This document shows positions 9,105 to 14,653 of a DNA stretch of 15,995 nucleotides, piece by piece (the first letter of the stretch is position 1; every line of letters starts with the position of its first letter). The position numbers were made by a program, and so were the translations under genes. The notes beneath the pieces were generated by a model, which saw nothing but the letters and a program-made list of their open reading frames with translations, was not told the DNA's origin and made no database searches. The DNA is from DASRVA01 sp050732935 (GTDB taxonomy: Bacteria; Gemmatimonadota; Gemmatimonadetes; JACCXV01; JAHWKZ01): the NCBI GenBank assembly GCA_050732935.1, contig JBOHRW010000188.1, positions 1-15,995 of the forward strand, in the 5' to 3' direction.

Positions 9105-9163
9105 CCAGTCTTTTCCGCGGCGGGACGACCGTCGCGTCTCGCCCCCGGAGGCCAACCTCGCAC

Positions 9164-9169
9164 AAGGAG
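9164..9169 (+). promoter_or_regulatory. Ribosome binding site of the cytochrome lipoprotein
   Basis: AAGGAG sits six bases upstream of ATG 9176. Together with the lipoprotein signal that begins right at that Met, it decides the start over longer in-frame alternatives that would run into the glycerate kinase gene. Confidence 0.8.
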
Positions 9170-9175
9170 AGAGGG

Positions 9176-9628
9176 ATGCGCAGATCCGCTTACAGCCTGT
9201 TGGTCGGATCCCTGGCGATCGCGCTCGCAGGTTGCGGCGGAGGCGGCCCGGAGGAGGGCGCGCCGGGCGGGGAGCCGACGGAGGGAGCTCTGGACACCAT
9301 GGCCTCGGTCAATGAGGCCCCGGACACTCCCGCCCGCGCTTCGGAGGCGGTGAGCGGGGAGGCTGTCTACACGGCCAACTGCGCTCTCTGCCACGGCGAG
9401 GACGGGCGGGGAGAGGGCCAGGCCGCGATCGGTCTCGAGCCGCCGCCCGCCGACTTCAACGACGCCGAGTGGAAGACCGGCGACGGGTCGTTGGGCGCCA
9501 TCCGCAACACGATCGAGAACGGCAGCCCGGGCACCGCGATGATCGGGTGGAGGGGGACCCTGACCGATGCCGAGATCGACGCCGTGGCCCGCTATGTCCA
9601 GGCCTTTGGAGGCGGCGGAGCGCCCTGA
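9176..9628 (+). CDS. c-type cytochrome lipoprotein, single heme
   Basis: The protein has 150 residues. The signal peptide MRRSAYSLLVGSLAIALAGC ends in the lipobox L-A-G-C, with the acylated Cys at 20, followed by a flexible Gly/Glu/Pro linker to about residue 60. The cytochrome domain has the heme-binding CALCH at 69-73, a proline-rich loop GLEPPPADF, and M122 in GTAMIGW as the likely sixth heme ligand. It ends with a helix ALTDAEIDAVARYVQAF-like segment typical of class I cytochromes. It should sit in the periplasm anchored to a membrane and carry electrons to an unidentified partner. It is the first gene of an apparent operon whose next two genes encode an ABC exporter. Its stop overlaps the next start (CTGA). 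Confidence 0.9.
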   Translation: MRRSAYSLLVGSLAIALAGCGGGGPEEGAPGGEPTEGALDTMASVNEAPDTPARASEAVSGEAVYTANCALCHGEDGRGEGQAAIGLEPPPADFNDAEWKTGDGSLGAIRNTIENGSPGTAMIGWRGTLTDAEIDAVARYVQAFGGGGAP

Positions 9629-10293
9629 CGGAGATCGCTTGCCGGGACCTGGTGAAGCGCTTTCCCCTGGACGGCCGGGTCGTGGCCGCCCTGGATGGGA
9701 TCTCCTGCGAGTTTCGGAGCGGTGAGCTGGCGGTCGTGATCGGCCGCTCGGGCTCGGGCAAGACCACCCTTCTCAACCTCCTCGGCGGTCTCGACCGTCC
9801 CACGTCGGGAACCGTGCGCGTCGACGGGGAGGATCTCTACGCGCGCTCCGATCGCGCCCTCTCCCGTTACCGCAACGAGCGAATCGGATTCGTGTTCCAA
9901 TCCTTCCATCTGAACGGGGAGGAGAGCGCGCTGGAGAACGTGCTGATCCCCTTCCTGTTCGCCCGCCGCCCGCCGGCCGATCGGAAGGCCCGCGGCCGGG
10001 CCGCCCTGGCCGACGTCGATCTGGCGGAGCAGGTGGATCAGCGAGCGGGGACGCTGTCGGCCGGGCAGCGGCAGCGGGTGGCGATCGCGCGGGCGCTCGT
10101 GAACGAGCCCGACTTCGTCCTGGCCGACGAGCCGACCGGCAACCTCGACCAGGACACGGGGGCGGGGATCATCGGACATCTCGACTCCCTGGCCCACGGG
10201 CGCGGCCTCGGTGTCGTCATCGTGACGCACGACCCCGCCATCACCAGGGTCGCCGACCGGATCCTCAGCCTCGAGGACGGGAGGATCGTCTGA
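9625..10293 (+). CDS. ABC transporter ATP-binding protein (LolD/MacB type), probable CTG start
   Basis: The protein has 222 residues. It energises a membrane partner by ATP hydrolysis. Motifs in order: Walker A GRSGSGKT at 40-47, Q-loop FVFQSFHL, signature LSAGQ at 144-148 (Gly to Ala against the usual LSGGQ), Walker B FVLADE at 164-169, and the H-loop His at 202 in VTHDP. The first strand, TEIACRDLVKRF, begins right at the previous stop, and no ATG, GTG or TTG lies in frame before it. CTG 9625 overlaps the stop as CTGA, like GTGA and ATGA junctions elsewhere here, and GGAG ends four bases upstream. GTG 9652 would remove that first strand. The stop overlaps the permease start (TGATG). Confidence 0.88.
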   Translation: MTEIACRDLVKRFPLDGRVVAALDGISCEFRSGELAVVIGRSGSGKTTLLNLLGGLDRPTSGTVRVDGEDLYARSDRALSRYRNERIGFVFQSFHLNGEESALENVLIPFLFARRPPADRKARGRAALADVDLAEQVDQRAGTLSAGQRQRVAIARALVNEPDFVLADEPTGNLDQDTGAGIIGHLDSLAHGRGLGVVIVTHDPAITRVADRILSLEDGRIV

Positions 10294-11576
10294 TGGGTCC
10301 GGGACGGGCGTTCAAGCGGGCGGCCCACGAGATCCGCCGGCACGGGTTGCGGGCGCTCCTCCTGGCTGGCGGCGTGGCGATCGGTGTGGCGCTGATCGTC
10401 TTCCTGCTGGCCTTCGTGGGAGGGACGCGGAAGGCGATCATGGACCGCGTAGTATCCTCGCTGCCGATCACCCACCTGACCGTCGTGCCGCGCGCCTTCT
10501 CGCTCTCGGTCCTGCGGTTCGAGAGCCCGTTCTCGACCCTCGACGAGACGGCCGCCGAGCGGATCGCCGCGATCGAGGGGGTCGAGCGGGTCATGCCGAT
10601 GGCCGGGCTGCGCGTTCCGGCCCAGCTTAGCGCCGACTTCTTTGGCCAGGGGTTCGTGACCGACACCGGCGTGTTCGGGATCGAGACGGCCCTCGTCGAG
10701 GATCAGCTGCCATCCGATGCCGCGTTCCACGCGGATGCGACCGGTCCGGTTCCGGCGGTGATCTCGGGGGATCTCATCGACATGTACAACACCGGGTTCG
10801 CCAAGGCGAACGACCTCCCCCAGCTGACGCCGGAGATTCTGCGCGGCCGCGACGCCATGCTCCATCTCGGCTCCTCCTCCTTCAACCCGCGCGCGGGGGC
10901 CGAAACGCGAGCCGTCGCCGTGCGGCTGGTCGGGGTCAGCGACCGGGTCCCGCTGGTGGGAATCAGCGTGCCGCTCGAGGTGGTCAACGAATGGAACGCG
11001 GAGCTGGCCGGCGAGAGCTCGCCCCAGTACGTCCAGATGACGGTCGTGGCGCGCCGGGCCGAGGAGGTCGATCGGGTTGCCGGGCAGATCGAGGCGATGG
11101 GTTGGACGGTCACGACGGGACGCGAGATCGCCAGTCGGGTCCGCACCCTGACCGACATCCTGGGGGCCGCCTTCGGCACGATCGGCATCGTCGTCCTCGC
11201 CGTCGCCGGGATCGGGATCGGGAACGCCCTTCTCCTCTCGGTCATGGAGCGCCGGCACGAGATCGGGATCTTCCGCTCTGTGGGAGCGAGCCGCGGAGAC
11301 ATCCGGCTCCTGTTCCTGGTCGAGGCCGCGCTGATCGGGCTCCTGGGCGCGGTGACCGGGGTCGCCCTGGCCGGCGCGGCGGCCTGGGTCGCCGACCGTC
11401 TCCTCGACCACTTCCTCCCGGATCTGCCGCTCCTGCCGGAGACGTTCTTCGATCTTTCGTGGCCGATCCTCCTGGCCGGTCTTAGCTTGGGGGTCCTCGT
11501 GAGCGTCCTGGCCGCGGTATCCCCCGCCCACCGGGCGGCGCGGCTGGATCCCGCCCGTACCCTCGAAACGGGTTAG
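10293..11576 (+). CDS. FtsX/MacB-like ABC transporter permease
   Basis: The protein has 427 residues. It begins with a basic cytoplasmic stretch and one transmembrane helix (about 19-42). A periplasmic domain of about 240 residues of MacB type follows, with a substrate-interacting fold. Three C-terminal transmembrane segments lie at about 288-314, 339-370 and 390-412. The ERRHEIGIFRSVGAS motif between the first two is diagnostic for the FtsX-like permease family, where it contacts the ATPase. The RAARLDPARTLETG tail is also typical. ATG 10293 overlaps the ATPase stop and has GGGAGG eight bases upstream. With the ATPase it forms a type VII ABC system: either lipoprotein release, drug or peptide efflux, or mechanotransmission. 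The neighbouring cytochrome is a candidate cargo or simply an operon mate. Confidence 0.92.
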   Translation: MGPGRAFKRAAHEIRRHGLRALLLAGGVAIGVALIVFLLAFVGGTRKAIMDRVVSSLPITHLTVVPRAFSLSVLRFESPFSTLDETAAERIAAIEGVERVMPMAGLRVPAQLSADFFGQGFVTDTGVFGIETALVEDQLPSDAAFHADATGPVPAVISGDLIDMYNTGFAKANDLPQLTPEILRGRDAMLHLGSSSFNPRAGAETRAVAVRLVGVSDRVPLVGISVPLEVVNEWNAELAGESSPQYVQMTVVARRAEEVDRVAGQIEAMGWTVTTGREIASRVRTLTDILGAAFGTIGIVVLAVAGIGIGNALLLSVMERRHEIGIFRSVGASRGDIRLLFLVEAALIGLLGAVTGVALAGAAAWVADRLLDHFLPDLPLLPETFFDLSWPILLAGLSLGVLVSVLAAVSPAHRAARLDPARTLETG

Positions 11577-11579
11577 CAT
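11574..11579 (+). promoter_or_regulatory. Possible -10 element (TAGCAT) before the restriction-like gene
   Basis: TAGCAT overlaps the permease stop codon and ends six bases before ATG 11586, so transcription could begin at the ATG. No -35 box is evident at 16-19 bases. TANNNT close to a start codon is the known signature of leaderless genes in several phyla, but a chance match is quite possible. Confidence 0.3.
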
Positions 11580-11585
11580 CAGCCG

Positions 11586-12683
11586 ATGCCCCACGCGAGA
11601 TCCCGCAATTCCAAGCTCGCCAGGTCGATCGCGCGGCGGTACGAGAAGCCCGGCCTGCGCGTGGACCAGCTGTCGCATCTCGTCGACATCCTGCCGGGCG
11701 TCTCCGATCCGCTCGACAATCCCGTTCGCGACATCCTCGTCGGGCGCCAGGAGTGGGAGTCGTACGACACCCGCCGGCGCAACCGGGCGGTAGGCTTCCT
11801 GACCCGCGACTATCTGGCCGGCCGTCATATGCTGAGGCCGCCGATCGTGTTCGCGCCTTCGCCCCGGACGCCGTTCGTGGAGGACGACCATTCCGCTGCG
11901 GTCGGATCGGCCAAGGTCGTCTTTCGGTACCGCGATGTCCCCTTGGCCGCGCTGGCGGGGAAGAGCGACGTCCCCGTGAGGCCGCTCCTGGGCCTCGTTC
12001 CGCGGCTCAAGGCGACGCCGACCGAGGATCTGGCGGTGATCCTGAACTCACGGCTCTTCCACTTCTACTGGCACCGCTACTTCCCGAAGAGGGCGGGGCA
12101 GCCGCTCACGCCCGCGGCGGAACGCCTGGCCGGCTTCCGGGTGCCGATCCTCACGAAGAGGGGCGGTGCGGCCTTCCGAAAGGCCCGGGACGAGATCCTG
12201 AGGCTGGCGAGCGAGAACGCCGAGCGGCTCAACGCCGTAGACCAGGTCGACCGGATCGCGGAGGAGGCCGGGGTGCAGCTCGTGCCTCTCGCCCAGACGG
12301 AGGGCATCATCCGGGAGATCAACGTTCCGCGCCCCCTCGGCGAGGTCGCCGATGTTCGCCGTCGCGGCCCGGTCGTGATCTTCCGCCGGGGTTCCACGAT
12401 CGTGACCACGACCGAGGAGGCGGCGACCTACCTCGAGCTCTGGCTCCAGCAGCGGTTCGACCGACTGCGCGGAATGGGTCGGGATGAGCTCGAGGATTAC
12501 GTCCGGATGCCGCTTTCGACCGCCCATGTCGTGGTGATCCTCCAGCACAGGGCGCGGCTGGACTCGGAGATCTCTAGCGTGCAGGGCCGGATCGACGCCC
12601 TGCAGCGCGAGGCGGAGGACCACCTGTACGAGACTTACGGCCTAGGGGAAGAGGAGCGGGAGCACCTCCGTTCCTTCGCGTAG
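11586..12683 (+). CDS. Stand-alone protein resembling the C-terminal specificity region of a type IIG/TaqI-like DNA methyltransferase
   Basis: The protein has 365 residues. No methyltransferase motifs (DPPY/NPPY, FxGxG) or nuclease motifs are visible. From about residue 75 it reads like the TaqI_C target-recognition part of Eco57I/PglX-type enzymes: a LRPPIVF strand, then LAVILNSRLFHFYWHRYFPK with the hallmark LNS at 153-155 and a Phe/Tyr cluster. The tail has the pattern STIVTTTEEAATYLELWL (from residue 270), VILQHRARLDSEISSVQGRI and then YGLGEEE at 351-357, like the YgLteeE close of these enzymes. It starts nine bases after an intact ABC permease, so it is not the end of a larger split gene. 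It ends with a single TAG directly before the in-frame ligase gene. The family call is by motif resemblance; a DNA-binding or adaptor role is inference. Confidence 0.5.
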   Translation: MPHARSRNSKLARSIARRYEKPGLRVDQLSHLVDILPGVSDPLDNPVRDILVGRQEWESYDTRRRNRAVGFLTRDYLAGRHMLRPPIVFAPSPRTPFVEDDHSAAVGSAKVVFRYRDVPLAALAGKSDVPVRPLLGLVPRLKATPTEDLAVILNSRLFHFYWHRYFPKRAGQPLTPAAERLAGFRVPILTKRGGAAFRKARDEILRLASENAERLNAVDQVDRIAEEAGVQLVPLAQTEGIIREINVPRPLGEVADVRRRGPVVIFRRGSTIVTTTEEAATYLELWLQQRFDRLRGMGRDELEDYVRMPLSTAHVVVILQHRARLDSEISSVQGRIDALQREAEDHLYETYGLGEEEREHLRSFA

Positions 12684-13853
12684 ATGAGCGTGCCGGTCCC
12701 CAGCCTGGGTGTCGAGGAGGAGTACCAGCTCTGCGATCCCGCCACCGGCGACCTGAAGCCAGCCGTGGACACGCTGCTGGCGGCCGCCCCGGTGGACCTC
12801 AAGGATCGCCTCGACTACGAGCTCTTGCACACCGTCCTCGAGGCCGACACTCCGGTCGCAGCCGACGTGGACGACGCGGCGATGCAGGTGAGGCGGCTGC
12901 GCTGCGCGATCATGGACCTCGCCGAACGTCATGGCGTGGCGATCGGCATCGGTGGCGTTCATCCGTTCGCGAGCTGGCGCGACCAGGGGTTCGTCGACAC
13001 GCCCGGCTACCAGTGGGTCGGCCACCAGCTTCAGTACCTGGCGCGGCGGAACCTCTCGTTCGGGCTCCACGTCCACGTCGGAGTGGAGGACGAGGATGCC
13101 AGGATCTACGTCGCCAATCAGCTCCGCCGGTGGTGCGCCCCGCTCCTCGCGCTGTCGGCCAACTCGCCCTTCTTCGAAGGGGCCGACACCGGCTTCCAGA
13201 CGATCCGCATGCACGTCTTCGGCTCCTTCCCGCGAACGGGCTTCGCGCCACGCCTCCGCGATTGGCGGCACTACCTGAAGGTCATCGACGGACTGACCCG
13301 CTCGGGCGGGATCACCGCCCCCCGGCAGATGTGGTGGAACGTGCGCGCGCACCTCACCTACCCGACGGTTGAGCTGCGGATGCTCGACATGCAGATCGGG
13401 CTCGACCGGACGCGCACGTTCGTCGCTCTGGCCCAGGCGCTCGTGGCGGGGATGGTCGCCGCCTACGAGGACGGCGAGCCGGAGTGGGACCTCGAGCCCG
13501 CGTTCCTGGGCGACGGATGGTTCAAGGCCCAGCGCTTCGGCTGGGACGCGGAGGTCGCTCACCCGATCACCGGTGAGACGACGACGCTCGAAGAAGAGAT
13601 CGGCGCCCTCGAGGAAGCCGTGCGGCCGTGGGCCGCCGCCCTGGGCACCGAGGAGGTCGCGATCGGCGGTCTCGACCGGATCCTCGCGGAGGGGCCCGAA
13701 TGCGCGTGGCAACGGGCCGTCTTCGCCGAGACCGGCAACCTGGCCGAGCTCCAGCGCCGGATCGTCGAGCGGGTGCAGAGGGAGGCCCGCTGCGGGGAGC
13801 TGGTTCGAGGCGCGAGGAGAGCGGCCGAGCGCGTGTCCGCGAAGGTCGGATGA
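12684..13853 (+). CDS. Carboxylate-amine ligase, GCS2/YbdK family
   Basis: The protein has 389 residues. GCS2-family enzymes couple a carboxylate to an amine (glutamate-cysteine ligase activity in plants and some bacteria, weak in YbdK) through an acyl phosphate. Motifs: GVEEEYQL at 9-16 (metal/ATP-binding Glu residues), HVHVG at 129-133, LSANSPFFEGADTGF, then WWNVRAHLTYPTVELRMLDM, where the E and R residues match the family's RP....TvE.R..D. Length is close to the family norm. The ATG directly follows the TAG of the upstream gene in the same frame, with no Shine-Dalgarno, so expression depends on termination-reinitiation or readthrough. The product substrate is unknown; a thiol or gamma-glutamyl compound is only a guess. 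Confidence 0.85.
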   Translation: MSVPVPSLGVEEEYQLCDPATGDLKPAVDTLLAAAPVDLKDRLDYELLHTVLEADTPVAADVDDAAMQVRRLRCAIMDLAERHGVAIGIGGVHPFASWRDQGFVDTPGYQWVGHQLQYLARRNLSFGLHVHVGVEDEDARIYVANQLRRWCAPLLALSANSPFFEGADTGFQTIRMHVFGSFPRTGFAPRLRDWRHYLKVIDGLTRSGGITAPRQMWWNVRAHLTYPTVELRMLDMQIGLDRTRTFVALAQALVAGMVAAYEDGEPEWDLEPAFLGDGWFKAQRFGWDAEVAHPITGETTTLEEEIGALEEAVRPWAAALGTEEVAIGGLDRILAEGPECAWQRAVFAETGNLAELQRRIVERVQREARCGELVRGARRAAERVSAKVG

Positions 13854-13855
13854 CG

Positions 13856-13885
13856 GGAATAATCCGTGTGGATCGGGAGTTATAC
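13856..13885 (+). promoter_or_regulatory. ECF-sigma-like promoter before the anti-sigma gene
   Basis: GGAATAA (13856-13862) resembles the GGAA core of ECF sigma -35 elements. Sixteen bases later lies GTTATAC (13879-13885). The expected start of transcription is at or next to GTG 13891, giving a leaderless transcript. The element is a short AT-rich island inside an otherwise GC-rich region, and is a natural site for autoregulation by the sigma factor that the downstream protein would restrain. Confidence 0.5.
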
Positions 13886-13890
13886 GGGTC

Positions 13891-14598
13891 GTGAGCCGCT
13901 GCGAGGAGATCCGACCGTTGCTTTACCCCTATCTCGACGAGGAGCTGGGAGTCGATCGAGCCGCGCGGGTCAAGGAGCACCTGGAGGCGTGTCCCGAGTG
14001 CGAGCGCCTGGCGGGCGTCGAGGGCCGGTTCCTGGCGCGGGTCTCCGAGGCCGGCCGCGAGAACGCCCCGACGTCGCTGCGCTCGCGGGTCCTGGATCTG
14101 CTCGGCGAAGAGCGGGACGAGACCGCCGTCGCGCGAATCCGGGCCCCGCGCTGGCGTCGGATCTTCGTACCCGTCGCGGCGGCCGTTGCGCTCGCGCTCC
14201 TGCTGCTGTGGCCGTGGGGCGGTGATCCACCGCCCGCCCGCGCGGCCTCCTTCGCCGCCGACTACACCGCGCATGCAGTGGTCGCGCCGAGCGCGCATCC
14301 GTTTCCCAATGGAACCCGCGTGCCTCCGCCCCCGCCTCTTCCCGGTGCCCGCCTCACCGGGCTCAGCGAGTGCACGGTGGACGGCGCCACCTACGCGCAC
14401 TACACGTACGCGATCGGCGAGGGGTACCTGTCCGTCTTTCTACCGGTCGGGGATGCGCCGCTGGCTGACCCCCGAAATGCCCGCGAGGGTTCGCTGGCGA
14501 TCCTCTCGGTCGAATCCGCCGGCTCCGCTCCTCGCGCCGTCCTGGTGTCCGGCGAGCTGGACGCTGACGAGCTGCGAGCGATCTGGACAGGGGTCTGA
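13891..14598 (+). CDS. Zinc-finger (zf-HC2) transmembrane anti-sigma factor
   Basis: The protein has 235 residues. The N-terminal cytoplasmic zf-HC2 domain opens with SRCEEIRPLLYPYLDEEL and carries C4, H30, C34 and C37 in the H-x3-C-x2-C arrangement that defines zinc-binding anti-sigma domains, which bind and silence an ECF sigma factor. One transmembrane helix follows at about 91-110 (FVPVAAAVALALLLLWPW). A periplasmic domain of about 120 residues, Pro-rich at its start, has no recognised fold. GTG 13891 is chosen because the finger begins immediately after it; upstream reading enters the preceding gene in another frame. No ECF sigma gene adjoins it in this window, which is uncommon since the pair is normally an operon. 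Confidence 0.8.
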   Translation: MSRCEEIRPLLYPYLDEELGVDRAARVKEHLEACPECERLAGVEGRFLARVSEAGRENAPTSLRSRVLDLLGEERDETAVARIRAPRWRRIFVPVAAAVALALLLLWPWGGDPPPARAASFAADYTAHAVVAPSAHPFPNGTRVPPPPPLPGARLTGLSECTVDGATYAHYTYAIGEGYLSVFLPVGDAPLADPRNAREGSLAILSVESAGSAPRAVLVSGELDADELRAIWTGV

Positions 14599-14613
14599 CG
14601 ACCCGCCGGTCGT
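14598..14613 (+). terminator. Hairpin directly after the anti-sigma stop
   Basis: ACGACC (14598-14603) and GGTCGT (14608-14613) form a perfect six-base stem with loop CGCC, and two G.U pairs could lengthen it. It overlaps the last base of the TGA stop. Only TT follows, so it is a weak intrinsic terminator at best, though its position between two genes suits transcript ending. Confidence 0.35.
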
Positions 14614-14642
14614 TGCCGGTACTGCGTCACCCGCGCTAACCA
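14613..14642 (+). promoter_or_regulatory. Weak candidate promoter of ligA
   Basis: TTGCCG (14613-14618), an 18-base spacer, then TAACCA (14637-14642). A start near 14649 would leave only a few bases before ATG 14654, like the lepA arrangement. The -10 match is mediocre and the -35 box overlaps the hairpin, so this is tentative. Confidence 0.3.
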
Positions 14643-14653
14643 TCTCCGAGCCC

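Noticed and set aside
9469..9624. Earlier GTG start at 9469 for the ABC ATPase
   Set aside because: It would overlap 160 bases of the cytochrome domain and add a long Arg-rich extension unlike any ABC ATPase.
10038..11891. 617-codon minus-strand open frame opposite the ABC operon
   Set aside because: It mirrors the codon structure of the ATPase and permease. No domain or ribosome binding site supports it.
12642..13712. 356-codon minus-strand open frame opposite the GCS2 ligase
   Set aside because: Shadow of a conserved enzyme; no independent motif.
13850..13894. 14-codon mini-gene between the ligase and the anti-sigma gene (possible leader peptide)
   Set aside because: It overlaps the ligase stop and the anti-sigma GTG, has no Shine-Dalgarno, and its sequence is better explained by the promoter it contains.
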